64,000 nt of DNA from Azospirillum sp. TSH64 (GTDB lineage Bacteria > Pseudomonadota > Alphaproteobacteria > Azospirillales > Azospirillaceae). Below are positions 7,575 through 14,542 of this stretch, piece after piece; within the stretch, counting starts at the first letter, position 1, and every line of letters begins with the position of its first letter. The stretch lies in the NCBI RefSeq assembly GCF_003116035.1, contig NZ_LGQW01000015.1:7379125-7443124 (forward strand), given 5' to 3'. The position numbers were made by a program, and so were the translations under genes. The notes under the pieces were generated by a model. The model was not told the origin of the DNA and made no database searches. It saw only the letters and a program-made list of their open reading frames with translations.

Positions 7575-8558
7575 TTATTTCGCCGGCCAGATCCAGGTCA
7601 GCTCGTGCTTGTTGTGATGGAGGTGGAGCACACGGCCGCCGGGGATCTCCGCGAAGGCGCGGGCGGTCTCATGGTCGGTCTCCGCCTGGAACTTCAGCGT
7701 GCAGACGAAGCGCTTGGCGAGCCCGCTGTCCATCCACTCCTTCACCAGCCGCAGCAGGCGGGTCGGGTAGCAGATCACGTCGCAGCACAGCCAATCGACC
7801 GGACCGACCGTCGCCGGCTTCAGGCCGAAGGCGCTCTCCTGGCGGATCTCCACCCGCGGCAGAGCGGCGATGGCCGGATCGAGCGGAGCCTTGTCGACGC
7901 TGACCACCGACGCGCCCAACTCGTGCAGCACCCAGGTCCAGCCGCCGGGACAGGCGCCGAGGTCGAGACAGCGGTCGCCCGGTCCCGGCTGCTCGCCGAA
8001 CAGGGTCAGCGCCTCCCACAGCTTCAGATAGGCCCGGTTGGGCGGCGCCGTGCGGTTCTCGACGAAGGTCACCTCGCCGTTGCGGAAGGGGCTGGAACAG
8101 TGCGCCGCGGCGATGATGGTGGACTCATCGATCAGCGTCCAGGAGCCCAGCGGCGCCGTCGGCAGGGGCGACGGGAAGACCACCGGCTTGGCCGACACAT
8201 GCGGCAGGTTTTCCTGGATCAGGGCGGCGCGGCGGTGATGGCGCTGCGACCACAGCGCCCAATTGCGCTGGATGCCGCGCAGAGCCTTTGCCCCGCCCTT
8301 GATCGAGGGGAAGTCGATGCGGACCGGGTCGTACCAGATGTTCTGCGCCCAGGCCGCCGGCCGGGCCGGACCGTCGACGTAGACCAGCCGGCCGTCGACC
8401 GATGCGACATCCCCCAGTTCCGCCACCAGATCGTCGAGGAAGCCGTCCGCCGCCAGATAGATGGTCTGGCCAAGCGGGGTCACCACCGCGCCGGGAATGG
8501 CTTTCGGGTCGGTGCCGGGGGCATTCGGGGAGGCGGTTTTGGGGGTGCTGTCGTCCAT
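7575..8558 (-). CDS. RlmM-like 23S rRNA 2'-O-ribose methyltransferase
   Basis: A 327-residue protein with a Rossmann methyltransferase domain in the second half. The SAM motif is LDLGACPGGWTWVL, followed by an acidic strand end (VVSVDK) and a later Lys-containing strand (CTLKFQ) near the catalytic lysine position of the FtsJ/RrmJ 2'-O-methyltransferases. The N-terminal half has the extended pre-domain seen in RlmM, which modifies C2498 of 23S rRNA. Assignment to RlmM rather than a general FtsJ protein is inference. The start at 8558 is the first ATG; a TTG at 8600 is possible. It is convergent with the protease gene, 45 bases away. Confidence 0.78.
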   Translation of the reverse strand: MDDSTPKTASPNAPGTDPKAIPGAVVTPLGQTIYLAADGFLDDLVAELGDVASVDGRLVYVDGPARPAAWAQNIWYDPVRIDFPSIKGGAKALRGIQRNWALWSQRHHRRAALIQENLPHVSAKPVVFPSPLPTAPLGSWTLIDESTIIAAAHCSSPFRNGEVTFVENRTAPPNRAYLKLWEALTLFGEQPGPGDRCLDLGACPGGWTWVLHELGASVVSVDKAPLDPAIAALPRVEIRQESAFGLKPATVGPVDWLCCDVICYPTRLLRLVKEWMDSGLAKRFVCTLKFQAETDHETARAFAEIPGGRVLHLHHNKHELTWIWPAK

Positions 8559-8691
8559 GCCCCACGGGCTACCGCTGCCGGCCGTCGAATGCAAGCGCAA
8601 GGATGCGGCTCACCCCTTTCGGCGTGACGCGAAGGGGGCTGTGACAAAGCGTCTCGAAACTTCTTATATGCGATTGGCTCGCAATTGCTGC

Positions 8692-8712
8692 ATTGACAAC
8701 GATTCTCACTCT
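8692..8712 (+). promoter_or_regulatory. Fur-like box overlapping a TTGACA promoter
   Basis: The sequence ATTGACAACGATTCTCACTCT resembles Fur operators (GATAATGATTCTCA type). A -35-like TTGACA is at 8693-8698, and a weak -10 (TATTGC, 8717-8722) follows after 18 bases. It lies about 55-75 bases before the bacterioferritin-associated ferredoxin start, a gene class repressed by Fur under iron sufficiency in many bacteria. Confidence 0.55.
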
Positions 8713-8767
8713 CAGCTATTGCTGGGCTCAGGACACCTCATCCGAAACCGATTTTCGCCGAGGGCTT

Positions 8768-9061
8768 ATGTTCGTCTGCATCTGCCACGCGTTGAACGAT
8801 AAGAAGGTCAAGGCTGCGCTCGATCAGGGCGCCACGACCCCGGCCTCGGTGTTCCGCCATCACAATTGCCAGGTCCAGTGCGGCAAATGCGTTCCGACCA
8901 TGCGCAGCATGGCCAGCGAACATCGCGCTATCTTCGCACAGCAGGCCGCCGCTGCCGCAGCCGTCGTGGCGACGCCGGCCGCCGCCCCCTGCTGCGGCTC
9001 CGTCTTGCCTGAGCCGGCCAATGCCGAGGCCGTCCCCGCCTATGCCGTCGCGGCCGAGTGA
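8768..9061 (+). CDS. bfd: Bacterioferritin-associated ferredoxin
   Basis: A 97-residue [2Fe-2S] protein. Cys4 and Cys6 (CIC) and Cys38 and Cys41 (QCGKC) are the four cluster ligands of Bfd. An additional Cys34 lies just before the second pair. Bfd docks on bacterioferritin and reduces its stored ferric iron for release. The family is usually about 65 residues; here an Ala/Val/Pro-rich tail of about 35 residues carries a further Cys-Cys pair (APCCGS). No bfr gene is in the window. The start is the first ATG that gives the canonical MFVCIC N terminus; the same frame continues upstream but through the promoter. Confidence 0.92.
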   Translation: MFVCICHALNDKKVKAALDQGATTPASVFRHHNCQVQCGKCVPTMRSMASEHRAIFAQQAAAAAAVVATPAAAPCCGSVLPEPANAEAVPAYAVAAE

Positions 9062-9572
9062 ACACGCACGCATAGGATCAGGACCGCGCTCCCGCCAGGT
9101 CTACCACTTCCGACTTTCTGCTGAATAACAGGTCTACAACCTCGCCTTAAGGCTGCGACAGATTGCGCGCCGACTATGATTTTTGGGCGAATTGACCCGG
9201 CAGCGGCATTCCGGCACAAAAGCGTCACCAAAACAAAAGAACGTCGTCAAAATGACGGCGTATAAAAACAGGAACGGGCCGGATGAAACCGGCCCTGGAG
9301 GAAACGCAATCCAACCAGGAAGACTTCCTTGGCCACCGGGTTTGCCTTGTCCTTGATGGGCTTGGCGGCCCGGCGGGATTTGGATTCGGACAGGTATTCC
9401 GCAACTGCGAAATCGCACCGCGAAAACCGGGCGGCATCTCCCAAACGGGCTGTGCCGACTGCGCTTCCGGCGTGTTTTCGTCATGTCGGCGCGGGGATAT
9501 CTTTCCATCCGGCCGAGAGGTCAAAAGCGCCAAGAAGTCAAAAAACGGTTGAGGATCAAAGGAGGACACTTC
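9062..9572. other. Intergenic region, no supported gene
   Basis: About 510 bases between bfd and the next gene. The left part is AT-richer (around 9165-9270) with promoter-like stretches such as GTATAAAAA. A perfect hairpin GGGCCGG-ATGAAA-CCGGCCC lies at 9276-9295, preceded by an imperfect dyad at 9241-9261. Short open frames exist on both strands from 9283 on, but none has a convincing start and family resemblance. The hairpins could belong to a small RNA or a structured leader for the gene at 9573. Confidence 0.4.
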
Positions 9573-9878
9573 ATGAGCCGCCGCAACCGGCAAGCTTTCG
9601 ACACGTTGAGCCGTGATCTGGTGCTGCGCGCCACCGACCGCATGGAAACCCTGCGATCGATGGTGGAGCGCGCGGACAGCAACCGGCGCGAGACGTGGGA
9701 ACGCACGCTCGACCGTCTCCGCGGCCTGAACAATCGCGCCATCGCCCGCATCGAGGCCGCCCACATGGCCGATGACGACGCATGGCCCTTCGCCCGCGCC
9801 CAGGCCGATCAGGCGATGATGGACCTGATGCGCGCGCTCGACGATTTCGACGGCCATCTGCGCCTGATCGCCGCCTGA
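9573..9878 (+). CDS. Hypothetical helical protein, 101 residues
   Basis: Starts at ATG 9573 behind an excellent AAAGGAGG site about six bases upstream. The product is hydrophilic and helical, Arg-rich in the first half (MSRRNRQAF, then RRETWERTLDRLRG) and acidic at the end (ALDDFDGHLRLIAA). It has no membrane segment, no Cys and no recognised motif. It ends just before a strong bidirectional terminator, so it is a single-gene transcript or the last of one. Function unknown. Confidence 0.7.
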   Translation: MSRRNRQAFDTLSRDLVLRATDRMETLRSMVERADSNRRETWERTLDRLRGLNNRAIARIEAAHMADDDAWPFARAQADQAMMDLMRALDDFDGHLRLIAA

Positions 9879-9904
9879 CGAAACCGCTCAACGGCGGACA
9901 AATG

Positions 9905-9938
9905 AAAAAGGCCCTCTCCCGCAGGAGAGGGCCTTTTT
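9905..9938. terminator. Bidirectional rho-independent terminator
   Basis: Perfect 15-bp stem (AAAAAGGCCCTCTCC paired with its complement) around the loop CGCA, flanked by A5 on the left and T5 on the right. It can end both the 101-residue gene on the plus strand and era on the minus strand. Confidence 0.92.
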
Positions 9939-9960
9939 CATGGGGCGGGACGCCACGAGA

Positions 9961-11136
9961 TCAGGACGCTCCGAAATCGAGGCCCCAGGCCGAGTAGCGT
10001 TCCGGATCGTCGACCCAGCCCTCGCGCACCTTCACGAACAGGATCAGGTGGACGCGGCGTTCCAGCATGTGCGTCAGCTCGGAACGCGCGGCCGATCCCA
10101 GCGCCTTGATCCGCTGGCCGCCCTTGCCCAGCACGATGGCCTTCTGGCTTTCGCGCTGCACGAAGATGACCTGCGAGATCTTGACCGAGCCGTCGTCGAA
10201 CTCCTCCCACACCTCGGTCTCGACCGTGGCGGAATAGGGAAGCTCCTGGTGAAGCTGGAGGAACAGCTTCTCGCGGGTGATCTCCGCCGCCAGCAGGCGC
10301 ATCGGCATGTCGGAGATCTGGTCCTCCGGGAAATGCCACGGCCCTTCCGGCAGACGGTCGGCCAGGAACTGCTTCAGATGGGCGACGCCGTCCTCGGTGA
10401 AGGCCGACACCATGAAGATGTCGGAGAAGATGCCCTCCTGCCGGAAGGCGTCGGCGATGCCCAGCAGGACGTCGCGCTTCACCAGATCGATCTTGTTCAG
10501 GATCAGGATGGCTTCGCGCCCCTGTTCCTTCAGCCGGGCGACGATGCTGCGGGTGTCCTCGTCGATGGAGCGGCGCGACACGTCGTAGAGCACGCCGATC
10601 ACGTCGGCATCCTCCGCCCCCTGCCAGGCCGCTGCCACCATGGCGCGGTCCAACCGGCGCTTCGGCTTGAAGATGCCGGGGGTGTCGACGAAGATCATCT
10701 GGGCATCGCCCTGGATGGTGATGCCGAGCACGCGGGTGCGGGTGGTCTGCACCTTCGGGCTGACGATCGACACCTTGCTGCCGATCATCGCGTTCAGCAG
10801 CGTCGACTTGCCGGCATTCGGCGCACCGACCAGCGCGATGAAGCCGCAGCGCGGATGGTCCGGCATCGTCGGCAGCGGCGGCAGGACGGAGATGGGCTGC
10901 CCGCGCGGGGCGTCCTCATCGTCGTCGTAGTCGTCGTCCTCGTATTCGCCGTCCTCGTCCTCGAAGTCGCCCTCTTCAGCGTCCTCTGCGGCGCCCTCCG
11001 CGGCGTCCTCGCCCGTGAGATCGTCGTCCTCATGGTCGAGCGCCTCGTCGTCCGGCACGGGCTCCGGAGTCGGCTCCGCAGCTTCGGAACCGGGCTGGAT
11101 CTTCGTCTTGTCGATGTCGTCGCGACCGTCAGTCAT
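9961..11136 (-). CDS. era: GTPase Era with long acidic N-terminal extension
   Basis: Era, an essential GTPase that binds the 3' end of 16S rRNA during 30S assembly. From residue 97 the protein is canonical: G1 motif GAPNAGKS at 104-111, G3 DTPG, G4 NKID, and a C-terminal KH domain containing VLGKGGQRIK. Residues 1-96 are extra. About 28-76 are almost all Asp and Glu, and the family is normally about 300 residues against 391 here. The ATG at 11136 has GGGAG nine bases upstream, whereas the internal Met91 codon (10866) has no ribosome-binding site, so the extension is probably translated. The start overlaps the end of rnc by eight bases. Confidence 0.95.
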   Translation of the reverse strand: MTDGRDDIDKTKIQPGSEAAEPTPEPVPDDEALDHEDDDLTGEDAAEGAAEDAEEGDFEDEDGEYEDDDYDDDEDAPRGQPISVLPPLPTMPDHPRCGFIALVGAPNAGKSTLLNAMIGSKVSIVSPKVQTTRTRVLGITIQGDAQMIFVDTPGIFKPKRRLDRAMVAAAWQGAEDADVIGVLYDVSRRSIDEDTRSIVARLKEQGREAILILNKIDLVKRDVLLGIADAFRQEGIFSDIFMVSAFTEDGVAHLKQFLADRLPEGPWHFPEDQISDMPMRLLAAEITREKLFLQLHQELPYSATVETEVWEEFDDGSVKISQVIFVQRESQKAIVLGKGGQRIKALGSAARSELTHMLERRVHLILFVKVREGWVDDPERYSAWGLDFGAS

Positions 11137-11914
11137 CGACTTGCACTCCCACCTGGCGCAGCAATGCGCTGGCCGCCTTCTTTTCCGCGATGCGCTTAGA
11201 CGAACCGGAACCGGAGACCGGCTCCATCCCCTCGACATGCACCGCAACCACGAACAGCGGCTCGTGCGCCGGGCCGCTGCGTTCGATCTGTTCATAGCGT
11301 GGCAGCGGCTTGCCGCGGCCCTGCGCCCATTCCTGCAACGTCGTCTTGCTGTCCAGCGGCGGCGGCGTCGCCTTGTCGATCTCGCCGGCCAGAGCCTGAC
11401 GGACGAAGCGCGTCACCGGCTCCAGCCCGCCATCGAGATACATGGCGCCCAGCACCGCCTCGCAGGCGTCGCCCAGGATGGTGCGGTTCTCCCGCCCGCC
11501 GCTCTGCGCCTCCGCCGGCGACAGGCGCAGATAGGCGCCCAGCCCGATGGCGTCGGCGACGCGGCCCAGCGATTCCCGGCGCACCAGCGCGGCATGCCGC
11601 TTGGCCAGCGCGCCCTCGCGCTCGTTCGGATAGCGTTCGAGCAGCCATTGCGCGACGACCAGCCCGACGACGCGGTCGCCCAGGAACTCCAGCCGCTCAT
11701 AGGCGATGCCCGGTCCCTTGTGCCCCTTGCGGCCGACCCGCTCCAGCCCCATCAGGCTGGGGTGGGTGACGGCATCGTGCAGGAGCGACGGGTCGGAAAA
11801 CTCATACCCCAGCGCCTGCGCAAGGCTGGCGACGTCCGCGGACCGGGCGGCGCCATCGGGCTGGATGTCGGAGCCGGCGCCCGGATCGGAGGACGCCTTG
11901 GTGACGGTGGACAC
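11129..11914 (-). CDS. rnc: Ribonuclease III
   Basis: A 261-residue double-strand-specific RNase that processes rRNA precursors. The signature ERLEFLGD is at 73-80 and contains catalytic acidic residues. A second acidic cluster (DACEAVLGAMYLD) supplies the remaining metal ligands. The C-terminal 70 residues form a dsRNA-binding domain ending in a basic ASALLRQ-type helix. Translation starts at a GTG directly after the lepB TAA, with GGAG nine bases upstream inside lepB, implying coupling. The N-terminal 30 residues are a variable extension. The rnc-era pairing is widespread, since both act on ribosomal RNA. Confidence 0.96.
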   Translation of the reverse strand: MSTVTKASSDPGAGSDIQPDGAARSADVASLAQALGYEFSDPSLLHDAVTHPSLMGLERVGRKGHKGPGIAYERLEFLGDRVVGLVVAQWLLERYPNEREGALAKRHAALVRRESLGRVADAIGLGAYLRLSPAEAQSGGRENRTILGDACEAVLGAMYLDGGLEPVTRFVRQALAGEIDKATPPPLDSKTTLQEWAQGRGKPLPRYEQIERSGPAHEPLFVVAVHVEGMEPVSGSGSSKRIAEKKAASALLRQVGVQVDD

Positions 11915-12682
11915 TTACCGGACTCCGTTGAACAGACGGCTGAAGCGCAGGTCGACCGGCCAGCGCCAGATTTCGTAGAAGCGCGTGCCCTCGTCGAGCG
12001 AGAAGAACAGGAATTCGGCGCGGCCGACCATGTTTTCGATGGGGACGAACCCGACCTGCGACGGCACGCGGCTGTCGAGCGAGTTGTCGCGGTTGTCGCC
12101 CATCATGAAGAGATGGCCGGGCGGCACCTTGAACACCGGCGTGTTGTCGAGCGGGCCGTTGTCCGACTCCTCGATGATGCGGTGGGTGCGGCCGTTGGGC
12201 AGCGTTTCGAGGAACTGCGCCGTGCGGATGCTGCGGCCCAGCGAATCCGTGGTCACGTAATCCTCGATCCGCTCCCGCTTCACCGGCTGGCCGTTGATGT
12301 GCAGGATGCCGCCGATCATCTGGACGGTGTCGCCCGGCAGGCCGATCACCCGCTTGATGTAGTCGGTCTTGTTGTCGCGCGGCAGCTTGAACACCGCCAC
12401 GTCGCCCCGCTCCGGCTCGGAGCCGAGGATGCGGCCCTCGAACAGCGGCAGGCCGAAGCCGACGGTGTATTTGCTGTAGCCGTAGCTGAACTTCGACACG
12501 AACAGGTAATCGCCGATCAGCAGCGTCGGGATCATCGAGCCCGACGGGATGTTGAACGGCTCGAAGGCGAAGGTCCGCACGCCGAAGGCGATCAGCACGG
12601 CGAAGATCACCGTCTTGACGGTTTCGGCGAACCCGGATTCCTTGGCTTTGGCGGTGGGCGCCGTTTCTTTCTGAAAGGTCAT
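11915..12682 (-). CDS. lepB: Signal peptidase I
   Basis: A 255-residue membrane-anchored serine protease that removes signal peptides from exported proteins. A single helix at residues 21-38 anchors it. The catalytic Ser49 is in IPSGSM and the general-base Lys110 is in DYIKRVIGLPGD. The GDNRDNSLDSR box near residue 205 completes the family signature. The start overlaps acpS by four bases (ATGA), and the stop abuts the rnc start, so the order acpS-lepB-rnc-era is tightly coupled. Confidence 0.97.
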   Translation of the reverse strand: MTFQKETAPTAKAKESGFAETVKTVIFAVLIAFGVRTFAFEPFNIPSGSMIPTLLIGDYLFVSKFSYGYSKYTVGFGLPLFEGRILGSEPERGDVAVFKLPRDNKTDYIKRVIGLPGDTVQMIGGILHINGQPVKRERIEDYVTTDSLGRSIRTAQFLETLPNGRTHRIIEESDNGPLDNTPVFKVPPGHLFMMGDNRDNSLDSRVPSQVGFVPIENMVGRAEFLFFSLDEGTRFYEIWRWPVDLRFSRLFNGVR

Positions 12683-13164
12683 TCTGGGGTCGCCGTTTCG
12701 GTGGGCGTTGTGGACGAATTGGGGACGGACTGGACAGGCTCGGCGCTGATGACGACGAACGCTTCCGCCATCGGGTATTCGTCGGTCAGCGTCACATGGA
12801 TGTGCGCGCGCATGCCCGGCGGCGTGATCGCCTCCAGCCGGGCCAGCGCGCCGCCGGTCAACCGCATCGTCGGCTGGCCGGACGGCAGGTTGACCACCCC
12901 CATGTCGCGCCAGAAGACGCCGTCGCGGAAGCCGGTGCCGAGCGCCTTGGAACAGGCCTCCTTGGCGGCGAAGCGCTTGGCGTAGGTGGAGGCCCGCGCG
13001 TTGTTCTTCGCGGCGGAGCCGGCGCGGCGCTCGGACTTGGCCTGCTCGACATCGGTGAAGATGCGGTCGATGAAGCGCTGTCCGAATCGCTCCAGCGACT
13101 TCTCGACCCGCCGGATGTCGATCAGGTCGTTGCCGATGCCGAGGATGGTGCCGGATATCGTCAT
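12679..13164 (-). CDS. acpS: Holo-[acyl-carrier-protein] synthase
   Basis: A 161-residue enzyme that transfers 4'-phosphopantetheine from CoA to apo-ACP. The N-terminal GIGNDLIDIRRVE holds the Mg-binding Asp of AcpS. The second signature, RFAAKEACSKALGTG, contains the conserved Glu and Lys. The protein is longer than the usual 125-130 residues because of an insert around the AAKNNARAS segment and a C-terminal tail rich in Ser, Pro and Thr. The ATG overlaps the pdxJ stop (ATGA) and the gene ends overlapping lepB. Confidence 0.96.
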   Translation of the reverse strand: MTISGTILGIGNDLIDIRRVEKSLERFGQRFIDRIFTDVEQAKSERRAGSAAKNNARASTYAKRFAAKEACSKALGTGFRDGVFWRDMGVVNLPSGQPTMRLTGGALARLEAITPPGMRAHIHVTLTDEYPMAEAFVVISAEPVQSVPNSSTTPTETATPE

Positions 13165-13910
13165 GCCGGCAGTCCGGCGGCGCGCGCCCTGTCCATCGCC
13201 TTGCGCATGCGGGCGATGGAGTTGGTCAGCCCGACGAAGATCGCCTCGCCGATCAGGAAATGGCCGATGTTCAGCTCCACGATGGTCTGGATCGCCGCCA
13301 CGGGGCCGACGGTGTCGTAGCTCAGGCCGTGGCCGGCATGGCATTCCAGCCCGATCGCCTCGGCATGGGCGGCGGCACGGACGATGCGCGCCAGTTCCGC
13401 CTCGCGCTCCGCCGGGCTGTGAGCGTCGCAATAGGCGCCGGTGTGCAGTTCCACCACCGGGGCGCCGAGGCGCTTGGCGGCGTCGAGCTGCGCCGGCTCC
13501 GGATCGATGAACAGCGAGACGCGGATGCCGGCGGCACCCAGTTCGCCGACCGGGCGGACCAGATGGTCGTACTGGCCGATCACGTCCAGCCCGCCCTCGG
13601 TCGTCACCTCGGTGCGCTTTTCCGGGACGAGGCAGGCGGCGTGCGGCTTGTGGCGGAGCGCGATGCCCAACATCTCGCCGGTCGCCGCCATCTCGAAGTT
13701 CAGCGGACGGTCGATCTCGGCCATCAGCCGTTCGATGTCGCGATCCACGATGTGGCGGCGGTCCTCGCGCAGATGGGCGGTGATCCCGTCGGCCCCGGCC
13801 TCGATGGCCAGCTTCGCCGCGCGCACCGGATCGGGATGCGCCCCGCCGCGTGCGTTGCGGACGGTCGCCACATGGTCGATGTTCACGCCGAGGCGGAGAG
13901 GACGGGACAT
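13161..13910 (-). CDS. pdxJ: Pyridoxine 5'-phosphate synthase
   Basis: A 249-residue TIM-barrel enzyme that condenses 1-deoxyxylulose 5-phosphate with 3-amino-2-oxopropyl phosphate in the DXP-dependent vitamin B6 pathway. The start LGVNIDHVATVRNARGG is the PdxJ hallmark, and GITAHLREDRRHI and ELHTGAY follow as expected. The ATG at 13910 has GGAG seven bases upstream. pdxA, the enzyme of the preceding pathway step, is encoded 5 kb away at 18300-19328, so both late B6 enzymes lie in the same neighbourhood. Confidence 0.97.
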   Translation of the reverse strand: MSRPLRLGVNIDHVATVRNARGGAHPDPVRAAKLAIEAGADGITAHLREDRRHIVDRDIERLMAEIDRPLNFEMAATGEMLGIALRHKPHAACLVPEKRTEVTTEGGLDVIGQYDHLVRPVGELGAAGIRVSLFIDPEPAQLDAAKRLGAPVVELHTGAYCDAHSPAEREAELARIVRAAAHAEAIGLECHAGHGLSYDTVGPVAAIQTIVELNIGHFLIGEAIFVGLTNSIARMRKAMDRARAAGLPA

Positions 13911-14089
13911 GCAAGGACTCCAAAGCGCCGCGGCCCGCCGGAACGGGCGGGAGCGATTCCGTCTATATAGCGGTGCGTCCGCCATCCGTCACGCCGAACC
14001 GACCGACGCAATCGCGGATGACAGGGAATTTACCGTCTCCGCCCCCTGCCCGACCGAATGGCCGGACCGGCGATCCCGGCGGATTGTCC

Positions 14090-14470
14090 TTATTTCGACC
14101 GTTGGATCAGGCCGTTCATGTGGTCGTTCAGATCGCGGAAGTCCTTGACGGTCCAGGCGTGCGGCGGGAGCCGGTAGCCGTTTTCCTTCAGTGTCTTCGG
14201 GATCAGATCGCCGTTTGGCCGCAGGATGACCGACGACACGATGACGCCGGGATAGTCCGCCAATCGCTTCCTGAAGGCCGCCGTCGTCAGATCGGGGGTC
14301 GGAGGATTGCTCTTGTGCGCCAACGGACCGGAGCCTTTCGCATCCGTCCCGTGGCACATGGCGCATCTCTCCACGAACAAACTCTCGCCGTTGTCCGCAC
14401 TGGCCCCATGAAGTGGAGACAGGCAGACGGCAGCAACCGAAACCGGCAGGAGCAGCCTGGCGAGCCGCAT
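14090..14470 (-). CDS. Small periplasmic c-type cytochrome
   Basis: A 126-residue exported monohaem cytochrome. A signal peptide occupies residues 1-26 and is cut after an Ala-x-Ala-like site (HGASADNG). The single haem site CAMCH is near residue 36, followed by GTDAKGSGPLAHK as in class I cytochromes c. The distal ligand is not certain; a Met in NDHMNG near the C terminus is the best candidate. The start at 14470 has GGGAG seven bases before it; a frame-compatible ATG five codons earlier lacks this. The gene sits between rel/spoT and pdxJ, which are commonly adjacent in relatives, so it looks inserted. Electron partner unknown. Confidence 0.82.
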   Translation of the reverse strand: MRLARLLLPVSVAAVCLSPLHGASADNGESLFVERCAMCHGTDAKGSGPLAHKSNPPTPDLTTAAFRKRLADYPGVIVSSVILRPNGDLIPKTLKENGYRLPPHAWTVKDFRDLNDHMNGLIQRSK

Positions 14471-14542
14471 GTCCTGTTCTCCCATCGCGCACCTTCATGG
14501 TGCGTCTTTGTGGTGCGACCCAGTTCCGTGCCGGCGGGAGCG

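Noticed and set aside
9247..9552. Short open frames on both strands after bfd
   Set aside because: No ribosome-binding site, no recognisable family, and the frames overlap each other.
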